This document shows positions 1-8,424 of a DNA stretch of 64,000 bases, piece by piece. Within the stretch, counting starts at the first letter, position 1, and the number at the start of each line of letters is the position of its first letter. Origin of the DNA: CAZACZ01 sp964483695 (GTDB lineage Bacteria; Deinococcota; Deinococci; Deinococcales; Trueperaceae). The stretch lies in the NCBI GenBank assembly GCA_964483695.1, contig CAZACZ010000001.1, forward strand, positions 77,989 through 141,988. The letters run 5' to 3'. Under the pieces are notes generated by a model, which saw only the letters and a list, made by a program, of their open reading frames with translations, was not told where the DNA came from and did no database searches. A program made the position numbers and the translations under genes.

Positions 1-20
1 CCGCGTCGCGGAGCCCGGCG

Positions 21-536
21 TCAGGCGCTGCGCGCCTCGAGCGCCACTTCGTCGGCGGCGCGGCGCACGGCCTGCGGGAAGCGCCCCATGATCTCGCCCA
101 GCACGGTGCGGGCGGTGAACGCGATCATCTTCAACAGCGCCTGCGTGCCCCACTTGTCGGCCGACGGCACGCGCAGGCGGATGGTGACCCGGAAGGCGTA
201 GTCGACGGCGCTGCCGCTAGCCTCCTCGCGTACCACCGCCTCGCCGTCGACCTCGGCCCACCCGGGGCCGTCGGGGACGATCGGCAAGGCGCTCAGTACG
301 GCGCCGGAAGCGGTGTCGCGCAGTTCGCTGCGGAACGGCAGCTCGCGTTGGCCGAAGAGCGCGGCGTTGACGGGCAGCGTCGCCACCACCACGCGCGGCA
401 GCCCCTCCAACACCTGCAGATCGGCCAGGAAGTCGGCGTAGCGCAACGAGCGCGGCACGTCGCGCACGAACGCGCGTGCCTCCGGTGCCGGCATGGCCAC
501 CGGCAGCGAGAAGCGGACTTCGTGCGTCAGCTCCAT
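21..536 (-). CDS. DUF3809-like protein of unknown function
   Basis: A 171-residue protein without signal peptide or membrane segment. I tentatively match it to DUF3809, a family I know from Deinococcus and relatives: a beta-rich N-terminus, the motif FVRDVPRSL near residues 23-31, and a long helix near residues 128-150 (KWGTQALLKMIAFT). That helix recalls SRPBCC-type ligand-binding folds, but this is inference. The ATG lies 14 nt after the stop of the DUF3248-like gene, so the two are probably co-transcribed. The function is unknown. The family match is from memory and only moderately secure; the reading frame itself is well supported by position and codon use. Confidence 0.6.
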   Translation of the reverse strand: MELTHEVRFSLPVAMPAPEARAFVRDVPRSLRYADFLADLQVLEGLPRVVVATLPVNAALFGQRELPFRSELRDTASGAVLSALPIVPDGPGWAEVDGEAVVREEASGSAVDYAFRVTIRLRVPSADKWGTQALLKMIAFTARTVLGEIMGRFPQAVRRAADEVALEARSA

Positions 537-550
537 CGTCCGCCGGCGCC

Positions 551-847
551 TCAGCGCTCACCCGGACGGGGCCGGGCACCCACCCACTCGACCTTGACCG
601 ACGCCTCGCGCACCGCCGCTTCGATCTCGGCGTCCGACGCGCTTCGCAGGCGCGGGAGATGCTGGAACAGGCCCGCGCTCGACGCCAGACCGACGCGCAC
701 CGTGACCGGACCGTCCTCCGACACCCGGCCGATGCGCCACAGCAGGTTGGACGCCAGCTCCTCGAGGGCCGTCGGTGCCACGCCGACGTCTTCCAAGCGC
801 CGGCGCAACTGCTCGTGCAAGCGCTCCTGCCCGAAGGCCTCGCTCAT
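551..847 (-). CDS. DUF3248-like small protein
   Basis: A 98-residue soluble protein. The central block LLWRIGRVSED (35-45) and the motif FQHLPRLRSASDAEI (61-75) resemble DUF3248, a small family I associate with Deinococcus and Thermus. Function unknown. The start ATG at 847 is chosen because a -10-like TAGGCT (868-873, minus strand) and a GGAG element precede it at sensible distances; the longer reading frame upstream runs into the divergent DUF368 promoter. It is the first gene of a two-gene unit with the DUF3809-like gene. The pairing of two lineage-restricted unknowns suggests a shared role, which is inference. Confidence 0.65.
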   Translation of the reverse strand: MSEAFGQERLHEQLRRRLEDVGVAPTALEELASNLLWRIGRVSEDGPVTVRVGLASSAGLFQHLPRLRSASDAEIEAAVREASVKVEWVGARPRPGER

Positions 848-867
848 GCTCCACGCTCCACGCGCCC

Positions 868-873
868 AGCCTA
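868..873 (-). promoter_or_regulatory. -10 hexamer TAGGCT, DUF3248 gene
   Basis: TAGGCT on the minus strand, 20 nt before the ATG at 847, leaving a short leader that holds GGAG. No convincing -35 is visible. Confidence 0.4.
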
Positions 874-961
874 CCCCAGGACGCCGTGTCCCGCGCCAGG
901 GACGCACGTCCGCGCCCCACGCCGACCGCGACGACACCGTCGCCCGCGCCTTCGGTCGTGG

Positions 962-967
962 TAGCAT
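962..967 (+). promoter_or_regulatory. -10 hexamer TAGCAT, leaderless
   Basis: TAGCAT followed by exactly 6 nt and the GTG at 974. Transcription would start at or next to the start codon, and no Shine-Dalgarno is present. Confidence 0.55.
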
Positions 968-973
968 CCGCGC

Positions 974-1909
974 GTGCTGGACGCAACCGCCGCCCCGGTC
1001 GACGCGCCCGCGCCGCGCCATCGACGCCCCTGGTCGCTCGTCTTGCGGGGCATGGCGATCGGCGCGTCCGACCTCGTCCCTGGCGTCTCGGGCGGCACCA
1101 TGGCGCTGATCCTCGGCGTCTACCAGGAGCTGATCCTCACGCTCGGCAACCTCACGCGTCCCGCCTTCGTCCGCTCGGTCCTGCGGGGCGCCTGGGGGCA
1201 CGCCTTCCAGCTGGCGAACGGTCGCTTCCTGGTGTTGCTGGGGGCGGGCGTGCTGGGTGCCATCGGGTCGTTGTCGCGCGTGATCCACTTCCTGCTGGGC
1301 GCCTACCCGGTGCACGTGGCGGGGTTCTTCCTCGGCTTGGTCGCGGCTTCGACGGTGTTGGTGGGGACGCGCGTGCGTCGGTGGACCATGCTCGGCCTGG
1401 TCGGGTTCGTGGTCGGCGCGTTGGGGGCGTTCTTCCTGGTTGGCGCCACGCCTTCCACCACGCCCACCACGACGTTCGCCTACGCCGTCTCGGCGACGGT
1501 GGCGGTGTGCGCGTTGGTGCTTCCCGGCATCTCCGGGGCGTTCGTGCTGGTCCTGCTAGGCAAGTACGACCAGGTGCTGGCCGCCGTAGGTCGCTTCGAC
1601 CTCGCGGTGCTCGTCCCGTTCGCGCTCGGCGCCGTCGTCGGCCTGCTGAGCTTCGCGCGGGTGCTTGCCTACTTGCTTCGGCGTCACCACGACCTGACGC
1701 TGGCGCTCCTGACCGGCTTCTTGCTGGGTAGCCTGCGCAAGGTCTGGCCGTTCGTCGACGCCGCCGGTTCGCCGACCTGGCCTTGGTCCACGGCCTCGGC
1801 CGGGGTGGCCCTGGCGGCGGGGGGCCTGGCGCTGCTCGGGGTGGCGATCGTGGCGACACTCGAGCGCGCCGGCCGGACACGCAGCGAGCCCGCGCGCGGC
1901 GACGACTGA
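974..1909 (+). CDS. DUF368 family polyprenyl-phosphate transporter (PopT-like)
   Basis: A 311-residue integral membrane protein of the DUF368 family. Members have been linked to returning undecaprenyl phosphate, the carrier for cell-wall precursors, to the cytoplasmic face. The two diagnostic repeat motifs are present: GASDLVPGVSGGTM (30-43) and LVLPGISGAFVLVLLGKY (181-198), which mark the two inverted halves. Several hydrophobic helices surround them, and a charged tail follows residue 300. The GTG at 974 is chosen because TAGCAT ends 6 nt upstream and the family motif then falls at its usual distance from the N-terminus. It is transcribed divergently from the DUF3248 gene. The family is certain; the exact lipid substrate here is inferred from homologues. 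Confidence 0.88.
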   Translation: MLDATAAPVDAPAPRHRRPWSLVLRGMAIGASDLVPGVSGGTMALILGVYQELILTLGNLTRPAFVRSVLRGAWGHAFQLANGRFLVLLGAGVLGAIGSLSRVIHFLLGAYPVHVAGFFLGLVAASTVLVGTRVRRWTMLGLVGFVVGALGAFFLVGATPSTTPTTTFAYAVSATVAVCALVLPGISGAFVLVLLGKYDQVLAAVGRFDLAVLVPFALGAVVGLLSFARVLAYLLRRHHDLTLALLTGFLLGSLRKVWPFVDAAGSPTWPWSTASAGVALAAGGLALLGVAIVATLERAGRTRSEPARGDD

Positions 1910-2029
1910 ACCGCCGCTCCGACTCCCGCGTCCTTAACCTTCCTCATCTGGGCCTAGCGGTGGCTTCACACGCTGTCCGTATCCTCGTCTAGGACGCGCA
2001 CTGCTGGCGCCCGCCGTTGGCGGACGCGG

Positions 2030-2035
2030 TAGCCT
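2030..2035 (+). promoter_or_regulatory. Possible -10 hexamer TAGCCT, htrA
   Basis: TAGCCT lies 46 nt before the GTG at 2082. Unlike many genes here, this one has a real leader with a strong GGAAGGAGGAG Shine-Dalgarno just before the start. A second candidate, TATCCT, lies at 1980-1985. Confidence 0.3.
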
Positions 2036-2081
2036 CCACGTTCCAACCCCGTTCCTGAGAGTTCCGGAAGGAGGAGTTCTC

Positions 2082-3377
2082 GTGCACCGCATCCGTACCT
2101 GGCTCGTGGCCGCCGTCACCCTCGCCGCGGTGGCGACCGCCGTCACCCTCACCGCCCCAGCGCCCGTCTCCGCCCAGGGCGTGGTCGCTCCCGATCGCGC
2201 CGCCTCGCTGCTGCAAGACGAGCGCAACACCATCGACGTGGTGGCCGCCTACGGCCCGAGCGTGGTGGCCGTCAACGTCGAAGTCCGCGGGGAGCGCGTC
2301 AGTCCGTGGGAGAACATCCTGCCGTACTTGCCCCCCGAGTTCCGCCAGTACCTCCCAGATCCGAGCGCCCCGCAGGTGCAGCAGAGCAGCGGATCTGGCT
2401 TCGTGATCGACCAGGAAGGTCAGATCGTCACCAACTACCACGTCGTCGAGGGGGCGCTGGTGGAGAACGGCGTCGACCTGCGTGACGGAGCCTCGATCCG
2501 GGTGACGTTCGCCGGTAGCGAGGAGGAGCAGGCGGTCGTGGTGGTGGGGGCGAACCCCGACTACGACCTGGCGCTGTTGGAACTGAGCGACCCGAGCGCC
2601 TTGCCTTCCGACGTGCGCCCGATCGAGTTGGCCGACTCCGAAGGCGTGATGGTGGGCCAGAAGGTCATCGCCATCGGCAACCCGTTCGGCCTGCAGTCCA
2701 CCGTGACGCAAGGGATCGTCTCGGCCATCGGGCGGGAGCTGCCGTCCATCGGTCGCATCGAGATCCCGATGATCCAGACCGACGCGGCCATCAACCCTGG
2801 CAACAGCGGCGGCCCGCTGCTCGACTCGAGCGGCCGCCTCATCGGCGTGAACACGATGATCGTCCCCGGCATGACCGCGTCCGGCAGCGCCGGCAACATC
2901 GGCATCGGCTTCGCCGTGCCTAGCAGCTTGCTCGCCGACGCTCTGCCCGCCATGCGCGAAGGCGGCCTGGTGGGGCTGTACGCCGACGCGCTCGACATCG
3001 TCAACCGGCCGCGACTCGGCATCACCGGTCAGGCGGTCGCCGATTACCCGCGCCAGGTGCGCGACCTGCTCGGCATGCCCGATTCCGGCGTGGTCGTCAT
3101 CGGCGTGGCGGCAGGTGGCCCGGCCGATCGCGCCGGCCTCGTCGGTCCGACCTACCAGGCCAACGTCGGTGGGCAGCTGTTCCCGGCCGGCGGCGACGTG
3201 ATCCTCTCCGCCAACGGCCAGCGTCTCGAGCAGGTTACCGACCTGCAGCGCATCGTCCTCACCGGCAAGGAGGGGGACCAAGTGGAGCTCGAGGTCTGGC
3301 GCGGTGGTGAGACGCGCACCGTGACCCTCACCCTGCAGGTGGTGCAGCAGGAGGAGAGCCCCGCCAGCGGCAACTGA
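2082..3377 (+). CDS. htrA: HtrA/DegP-type periplasmic serine protease
   Basis: A 431-residue envelope-quality-control protease that degrades misfolded exported proteins. Residues 1-32 form a signal peptide or anchor (positive start, Ala/Val-rich core, cleavage-like VSAQ). The trypsin-like domain carries the triad His120 (NYHVVEG), Asp162 (NPDYDLALL) and Ser242 (GNSGGP). A PDZ domain covers about 310-425. The length suits a one-PDZ HtrA. The GTG start at 2082 follows a strong Shine-Dalgarno. The gene stands alone between the DUF368 and patatin genes; a short hairpin (3378-3391) follows the stop. The family call is secure; physiological substrates cannot be read from sequence. Confidence 0.95.
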   Translation: MHRIRTWLVAAVTLAAVATAVTLTAPAPVSAQGVVAPDRAASLLQDERNTIDVVAAYGPSVVAVNVEVRGERVSPWENILPYLPPEFRQYLPDPSAPQVQQSSGSGFVIDQEGQIVTNYHVVEGALVENGVDLRDGASIRVTFAGSEEEQAVVVVGANPDYDLALLELSDPSALPSDVRPIELADSEGVMVGQKVIAIGNPFGLQSTVTQGIVSAIGRELPSIGRIEIPMIQTDAAINPGNSGGPLLDSSGRLIGVNTMIVPGMTASGSAGNIGIGFAVPSSLLADALPAMREGGLVGLYADALDIVNRPRLGITGQAVADYPRQVRDLLGMPDSGVVVIGVAAGGPADRAGLVGPTYQANVGGQLFPAGGDVILSANGQRLEQVTDLQRIVLTGKEGDQVELEVWRGGETRTVTLTLQVVQQEESPASGN

Positions 3378-3391
3378 GTCCCGTCCGGGAC
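3378..3391 (+). terminator. Short hairpin after htrA
   Basis: GTCCC-GTCC-GGGAC stem-loop directly after the htrA stop. There is no T-run, so termination is weakly supported. Confidence 0.3.
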
Positions 3392-3418
3392 GGTACCGAG
3401 AGGCCGACGGGAGCGTGC

Positions 3419-3424
3419 TAGCAT
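3419..3424 (+). promoter_or_regulatory. Extended -10 TGCTAGCAT, leaderless
   Basis: TAGCAT with a TGC extension ends 6 nt before the ATG at 3431. Confidence 0.55.
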
Positions 3425-3430
3425 CGCGCC

Positions 3431-4564
3431 ATGGAGCGCGAGGCAAGCCAGCTCTGCGTCGGCCTCGTGCTGTCGGGCGGAGGCGCCCGGGGCCTCGCTC
3501 ACATCGGTGCGCTGCGCGTGCTCGAACGCGCCGGCGCCACCTTCGACGTCATCTCCGGCACCTCGATGGGAGCCATCCTCGGCGCGCTCTACGCCTCGGG
3601 ACGTCGGGCCGACGACCTCCACGAGCTGGCCCGCACCACCTCATGGCGCGACGTCGTCGACCTGTCGCTGAAGACCGGCGTGTTCAAGGGGGACCGCTTC
3701 CAGGCGTTCCTCGCCGAGCACCTGCCCGCCACCTTCGAGGAACTCGACGTACCGCTTGCGGTGACCGTCACCGACATCGAGTCGGGCGAAGGACTGGTGC
3801 TCACCGAAGGGGACCTCGTGCGCGCGGTGCGCGCCTCCAGCAGCTTCCCGGGAGCGTTCGAACCGATCGAGCTGTACGGCCGCACGGTCGCCGACGGCGG
3901 CATCGTCAACAACCTCCCGGTGGCGGCGGCGTCGTACCTGGGCGCGAACCGGACGGTGGCCTCCGACGTGACCTCGCCGCGGCACTCGGTCTACCGCACC
4001 CCCGACGAAGAAGGTTCGTGGTGGGAGCGCATGGTGGCCACCGTCAAGCTCGAGCGGCGCAACCCGATGGCCCAGATCCTGTTCCGCGCCAGCGAGATCC
4101 AGCAGTCGATGCTGGTGGACATCCACGCCAGCCTGCACCCGCCCGACCTACGCATCCGCATCCCGATGCCCGAGTTCCACATCGAGTCGTTCGGCGAGTT
4201 CGAGCGCATCATCGAGGCGGGCGAGGTGGCCGCCGAGCGGGCCCTGGAGGCCGCAGGCGGGTGGCAAGCGCTCGTCGTGCACGGAGCATCGACCGAGCTC
4301 CCTGCCGCCACCGGCCGGAGCGGGCACACGGTCGACGCGCGGCGTCGACCGGCGGCAGGCGCGAAGGCGCCCGCGCCAGCGGGTGCCCCAGCCAAGGCGC
4401 GGGCGGCCGCCAAGACGACCGCGACCGCCAAGGCGGACGGCGCGACCGGCGCCGATACCGTCTCGGACGACGAAGGTCCGCTCACGCACGCCGCGAACGC
4501 CGCGCGCGCCGCGCTGGCCCTGGTGCGCCCGCGGACTCCCGGCGGGAAGCGCAACGAGTCCTGA
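3431..4564 (+). CDS. Patatin-like phospholipase
   Basis: A 377-residue patatin-family acyl hydrolase (RssA/YchK type). The oxyanion loop GGGARG is at 16-21, the nucleophile Ser45 sits in GTSMG, and the catalytic Asp155 sits in DGG, so the Ser-Asp dyad is intact. There is no signal peptide, so it should act in the cytoplasm or at the inner face of the membrane on phospholipids. Residues from about 300 to 365 are a low-complexity Ala/Lys/Pro tail outside the catalytic fold. A leaderless -10 precedes the ATG. The stop codon overlaps the proposed start of lepB. Family secure, substrate unknown. Confidence 0.9.
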   Translation: MEREASQLCVGLVLSGGGARGLAHIGALRVLERAGATFDVISGTSMGAILGALYASGRRADDLHELARTTSWRDVVDLSLKTGVFKGDRFQAFLAEHLPATFEELDVPLAVTVTDIESGEGLVLTEGDLVRAVRASSSFPGAFEPIELYGRTVADGGIVNNLPVAAASYLGANRTVASDVTSPRHSVYRTPDEEGSWWERMVATVKLERRNPMAQILFRASEIQQSMLVDIHASLHPPDLRIRIPMPEFHIESFGEFERIIEAGEVAAERALEAAGGWQALVVHGASTELPAATGRSGHTVDARRRPAAGAKAPAPAGAPAKARAAAKTTATAKADGATGADTVSDDEGPLTHAANAARAALALVRPRTPGGKRNES

Positions 4565-5148
4565 CCCGAGCCCGACCCAACGCCATCCGTGTCGCTGCCG
4601 CGCTCGCGCTCGGCGCCCTAGTCGGCGTCCTGGCGACGCAGTTCGGCGTCACGGTGATGCGCGTGCGCGGCGACAGCATGCTCCCGACGCTCGAGCACGG
4701 CGAGCTGGTGGTGGTGGTGCGCCCGCCGCTCCTGCGCCTGCTGCACGCGCTCGCCCCCGGTGACCGCGCGGCACCCCTGGACGTCGGCGACGTCGTCGTC
4801 CTCCTCGACCCGCTCGCCGACACGCCCACGCCCTACGTCAAGCGCGTCGTCGCGCTGGGCGGCGACGAGGTGGCGTTGGCGGACGGGACCACGTTCGTGA
4901 ACGGGGCAGCGTTGGACGAGCCGTGGCTCGACATGTCGTTCCGAGGGGTCGCGGACGCGGCTGCCGTCACCGTTCCCGGGGGCGCGATCTTCGTGTTGGG
5001 GGACAACCGCCTGCCGTTGGCCAGCCGCGACTCGCGCGCCTTCGGCCCCGTCCCGTCGTCGCGCTGGCGCGGGCGCGTGGTGCGGGCCGTCGCACCGCCG
5101 TGGCGGGACGGTCGGCTGCGCTCGCCGTTCGTTCCACTCCAACGCTGA
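4561..5148 (+). CDS. lepB: Signal peptidase I with non-canonical start
   Basis: Type I signal peptidase, about 195 residues, which removes signal peptides at the outer face of the membrane. Counting from the proposed CTG, a membrane anchor spans about 9-31, catalytic Ser39 lies in RGDSM, Lys94 in YVKRVVALGGD, and box D/E (LGDNR, SRDSR) follows. No ATG, GTG or TTG exists in this frame for more than 240 nt upstream. The first canonical start, GTG at 4654, would remove the anchor and begin almost at the catalytic serine. I place the start at CTG 4561, which overlaps the patatin TGA (CTGA), implying translational coupling. A sequencing error in the MAG is the alternative. Function sure, start unsure. 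Confidence 0.8.
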   Translation: MTRARPNAIRVAAALALGALVGVLATQFGVTVMRVRGDSMLPTLEHGELVVVVRPPLLRLLHALAPGDRAAPLDVGDVVVLLDPLADTPTPYVKRVVALGGDEVALADGTTFVNGAALDEPWLDMSFRGVADAAAVTVPGGAIFVLGDNRLPLASRDSRAFGPVPSSRWRGRVVRAVAPPWRDGRLRSPFVPLQR

Positions 5149-5179
5149 CGGCCGTGACCGCCCGTGCGCGCAGCGCGGC

Positions 5180-5767
5180 TCAGCCCGCCAGGCGACCGTC
5201 CAGCCCGAGCGTGTCGGCTCGCGCCTGCATCGCCTCGAGCACGAACTGCACGTGGTCCCACAAGTCCACTCCGAGTTCGGTCGCGCCACGCAAGACGTCC
5301 TCGCGGCCGACCCCGCGAGCGAACGCCTTGTCCTTGAACTTCTTCTTCAGGCTGGAGAGCGTCAGGCCGGCGATGTCCTTGTCGGGCCTGACCAGCACCG
5401 CCGCGGTGATCAACCCGGTGATCTCGTCGCAGGCGTAGAGCACCCTGGCGAGCTCCGAGGCGCGCTGGACGCCGGTGTAGTCGGCATGACCGAGGATGGC
5501 GTCGAGGATCTCCTCGGGGTAGCCGAGCCGACGGAGCTCTCGTACCCCGACCCACGGATGGCCACCCTCGTCACGATCCGGGTTGGGATGCCGTTCGTAG
5601 TCGAAGTCGTGCAGCAGCGCCGCCACCGACCACGCCTCCACGTCGGCCCCGCGCTGCACGGCGTACGCCGCGACGGCGGCCTCGACCGCAAGCATGTGCT
5701 TCCGCAGGCTCTCCGATCCCGTCCAGGACTCCATCAACGCCAAGGCATCCGCGCGTGTCGGCTTCAT
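5180..5767 (-). CDS. HD-domain hydrolase
   Basis: A 195-residue HD-superfamily metal-dependent phosphohydrolase. His24 (RKHML), LLHDFDYE (51-58), HPWVGV and ILGHADYTG supply the usual metal ligands. It resembles predicted nucleotide or tRNA-metabolism HD proteins (uncharacterised HDIG type) of about 190 residues. No transmembrane segment is present. The ATG at 5767 lies 6 nt after the minus-strand TAGACT, so the start is well supported. It converges with lepB and is followed by glgP on the same strand after a separate promoter. The substrate cannot be deduced. Confidence 0.85.
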   Translation of the reverse strand: MKPTRADALALMESWTGSESLRKHMLAVEAAVAAYAVQRGADVEAWSVAALLHDFDYERHPNPDRDEGGHPWVGVRELRRLGYPEEILDAILGHADYTGVQRASELARVLYACDEITGLITAAVLVRPDKDIAGLTLSSLKKKFKDKAFARGVGREDVLRGATELGVDLWDHVQFVLEAMQARADTLGLDGRLAG

Positions 5768-5773
5768 GGCGCG

Positions 5774-5779
5774 AGTCTA
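5774..5779 (-). promoter_or_regulatory. -10 hexamer TAGACT, leaderless
   Basis: Minus-strand TAGACT, 6 nt, then the ATG of the HD gene at 5767. Confidence 0.55.
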
Positions 5780-5804
5780 CCGAACCGACCGACGGCGGGC
5801 GGCG

Positions 5805-8342
5805 TCATGCCCAGCGGATGGCGTGGGCGTCGAACGGCGAGACCAGCGAGGGGTGCGAGGCGTAGGCGCGCACGCCGTACGCCAGCTTGCCGCTGATGGT
5901 GGGACGGAAGCGGGCGCGGTAGAGGTGCCCGCCGTCGTCGTAGCCGTTGACCCGCTCCATCGGCACGCTGCGCAGGTTCGCCTGCAGACCGTGTTCGGCG
6001 GGACCGTACACCACCTCGACGCGCACGTCCTGCTCGGACAACCCACGAGGGTTCAGCACGGCGCTGACCTCGATCTCGTCGCCCACTCGGCGCACGCGGT
6101 CCTCGACGGGCGTGGCGCTGAAGTACACCGACGGCCACTCCTCCGCCACGTGCTTGCGCCATGCTGCTAGTGCGCGTGCGGCGGCGTGATCGTCCTCGGC
6201 CATGTGGGCGCCGCGTCGGCTGGCGGGGGCGTAGAAGCGCGCCACGTACTCTTTGACCATGCGCTGGGCGTTGAAGCGCGGCGTGATGGTCGCCACCGCT
6301 TCCGCGGCGCGCCGCGCCCACTCGACGGGAACACCGGCCGCGTCGCGGTGGTAGTACAACGGCACCACCTCGCGCTCGAGCAACGCGTAGAGGGAATCGG
6401 CGTCGCTCTCGTCGGCGCGCCCTGCGTCCTCGTAGCTCTTGCTGCCGCCGATGGCCCAGCCGTTCATGCCGTCGTACCCCTCGGGCCACCAACCGTCGAG
6501 CACCGAGAGGTTCAGCACCCCGTTCATCGCCGCCTTCTGACCGCTGGTGCCCGACGCCTCCATCGGTCGCCGCGGGTTGTTCAGCCACACGTCGACTCCG
6601 CGCGTCAACGACCGACCGATGGCCATGTCGTAATCCTCGATGAACAGCACCCTGCCGCGGAACCGATGGTCCTTGGACAGGTTGTGGATCTGGGCGATCA
6701 ACGCCTGCCCCGGCTCGTCGGCGGGGTGGGCCTTGCCAGCGAAGACCAGTTGGACCGGCCTGCCCGGGTCGCCGAGGATGGCGGCGAGGCGGTCGAGGTC
6801 CCGGAAGATCAACGTCGCCCGCTTGTAGCTGGCGAAGCGACGCGCGAAGCCGATGGTGAGCGTCTCCGGATCGAACAGCGTGCCGGAGTCCTGCAGCGCG
6901 GTCGGGCTGGCCTCCTGGCGGTCGAGTTGCCGCAACACGCGTCGGCGAAGGAACCGCACGGCCTGCGCCTTCAGGTAGCGGCGCACCTGCCACAGCCGCT
7001 CGGGCGGCACCTCCCGGAACGCGGCCCACATGTCGGTGTCGTCGAGCCGCCCGTACCACCCGTCCGGCAGCACCTCGGCCACCAGCTCCTGCATCTCCGG
7101 CGCCATCCACGACCCGACGTGCACCCCGTTGGTGACGTGCGAGATCGGCACCTCCTCGATCGGGACCTCGGGCCACAGGTCGGACCAGATCCGACGGCTG
7201 GTGGCGCCGTGCAGTTCGGCCACGCCGTTGCGTCCGGTCGAGAACCGCAGGGCCAACGCCGGCATGCTGAACACGGGACCCCAGCCGTGGTCGGCGCGGC
7301 CGAGCTCGTGGAACTCGTGCTGGCGCAGCCCGAGGCTCCCCCAGTAGCCGCTGAAGCACTGGTTGATGAGGTCGAAGGGGAAGGCGTCGTTGCCGGCGGC
7401 CACCGGCGTGTGCAGGGTGAAGAGCGTGCTGCCCGCGACCGCCTCCCGCGCCTCGTCGAACCCGAGGCCGCGTTCGACCAGCTCGCGGGCGCGCTCGAGC
7501 ACCATGAAGGCGCTGTGCCCCTCGTTCATGTGCCACGCCGTGGGCTGCACCCCGAGTGCCCGCAACATGCGCACGCCCCCGATACCGAGCACGATCTCCT
7601 GCGCTACGCGGGTGCGCTGGTCGCCGCCGTACAGACGTGCCAGCAGGCGGCGGTCGTCGCTGTGGTTGCCGGCGATGTCGACGTCGAGCAGGATCACCCG
7701 CACGCGGCCGACGCGCGTCTCCCACGCCCCCACCTGGACCTCGCGACCGAACACCGTCACCGGCACCCGGACCGCTTCACCGTCTTCGCCGGCGACGCGC
7801 CGGAACGGCAAGTCGTTGGCGTTGGTGCGGATGTAGACGGCCTCCTGCTGGCCGTTCGCGCCGACGCGCTGGTGGAAGTACCCCTCCGGGTAGTAGAGCC
7901 CGACGGCGACGAACGGCACGCCAAGGTCCGAGGCGGCCTTGGTGTGGTCGCCCGCCAGCACGCCGAGACCACCGGAGTACGTGGCGATCGACTCGTGCCA
8001 GCCGTACTCGGCGCAGAAGTAGGCGTAGACGTGGTCCTCCCCTACCTCCTGGTCGAACCACGAGCGTCCCGTGCGGTAGGCGTCGAACCGCGCCATCACG
8101 GCTCGGTACGACGCGAGGTACGCCGGATCGGCCGCCGCCTGCTCGAGCCGCTCCTGGCGCACGTCGCGCAACAGCACCACGGGGTTGTGCAGGACGTCTT
8201 CCCAGAGCTCGCGGTCGAGTTCGCGGAAGAGCTTGCGGGCGTCGGGTTGCCAACTCCAATAGAGGTCGTCGGCCAGCTCGCGCAGACGCTCGAGCGGTTC
8301 GGGCAAGTGAGGGAGGACGGTGAGGTGACCAAGGATGTTCAT
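5805..8342 (-). CDS. glgP: Alpha-glucan (glycogen) phosphorylase
   Basis: An 845-residue GT35 phosphorylase that releases glucose-1-phosphate from glycogen or maltodextrin using pyridoxal phosphate. An N-terminal DUF3417-type region (about 1-110) marks the bacterial/archaeal subtype seen in Thermus. The active-site stretches HMNEGHSAF and ISHVTNGVHVGSWM are present, and the PLP lysine is Lys603 in EASGTSGQKAAMNG. A beta-rich C-terminal extension follows residue 730. The ATG at 8342 overlaps the stop of a 10-codon upstream reading frame (8339-8371), suggesting coupled translation. The gene has its own promoter and no other glycogen gene beside it. Very secure. Confidence 0.95.
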   Translation of the reverse strand: MNILGHLTVLPHLPEPLERLRELADDLYWSWQPDARKLFRELDRELWEDVLHNPVVLLRDVRQERLEQAAADPAYLASYRAVMARFDAYRTGRSWFDQEVGEDHVYAYFCAEYGWHESIATYSGGLGVLAGDHTKAASDLGVPFVAVGLYYPEGYFHQRVGANGQQEAVYIRTNANDLPFRRVAGEDGEAVRVPVTVFGREVQVGAWETRVGRVRVILLDVDIAGNHSDDRRLLARLYGGDQRTRVAQEIVLGIGGVRMLRALGVQPTAWHMNEGHSAFMVLERARELVERGLGFDEAREAVAGSTLFTLHTPVAAGNDAFPFDLINQCFSGYWGSLGLRQHEFHELGRADHGWGPVFSMPALALRFSTGRNGVAELHGATSRRIWSDLWPEVPIEEVPISHVTNGVHVGSWMAPEMQELVAEVLPDGWYGRLDDTDMWAAFREVPPERLWQVRRYLKAQAVRFLRRRVLRQLDRQEASPTALQDSGTLFDPETLTIGFARRFASYKRATLIFRDLDRLAAILGDPGRPVQLVFAGKAHPADEPGQALIAQIHNLSKDHRFRGRVLFIEDYDMAIGRSLTRGVDVWLNNPRRPMEASGTSGQKAAMNGVLNLSVLDGWWPEGYDGMNGWAIGGSKSYEDAGRADESDADSLYALLEREVVPLYYHRDAAGVPVEWARRAAEAVATITPRFNAQRMVKEYVARFYAPASRRGAHMAEDDHAAARALAAWRKHVAEEWPSVYFSATPVEDRVRRVGDEIEVSAVLNPRGLSEQDVRVEVVYGPAEHGLQANLRSVPMERVNGYDDGGHLYRARFRPTISGKLAYGVRAYASHPSLVSPFDAHAIRWA

Positions 8343-8371
8343 GAAGAGGATCTCGATTCTGGGGCCTGCAT
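8339..8371 (-). CDS. Possible 10-codon leader peptide before glgP
   Basis: ATG at 8371 encodes MQAPESRSSS and ends with a TGA that overlaps the glgP ATG as ATGA. The TAGAAT promoter element (8382-8387) ends 10 nt before this ATG, so this would be the first codon met on the transcript. glgP itself lacks a good Shine-Dalgarno, which makes coupling through the small ORF attractive. Whether it is translated is inference. Confidence 0.4.
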   Translation of the reverse strand: MQAPESRSSS

Positions 8372-8381
8372 GGCCGGGCGC

Positions 8382-8387
8382 ATTCTA
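8382..8387 (-). promoter_or_regulatory. Extended -10 TGCTAGAAT for glgP leader
   Basis: Minus-strand TAGAAT with TGC extension; about 39 nt separate it from the glgP ATG. It is divergent from the TAGGCT at 8425. Confidence 0.5.
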
Positions 8388-8424
8388 GCACCCACCTCCC
8401 GACGCGCCCTGCTCGGCCTCGCGG

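Noticed and set aside
3415..4560. N-terminal extension of the lepB frame from 3415
   Set aside because: It lies out of phase over the patatin gene and is Arg-rich without conserved sequence.
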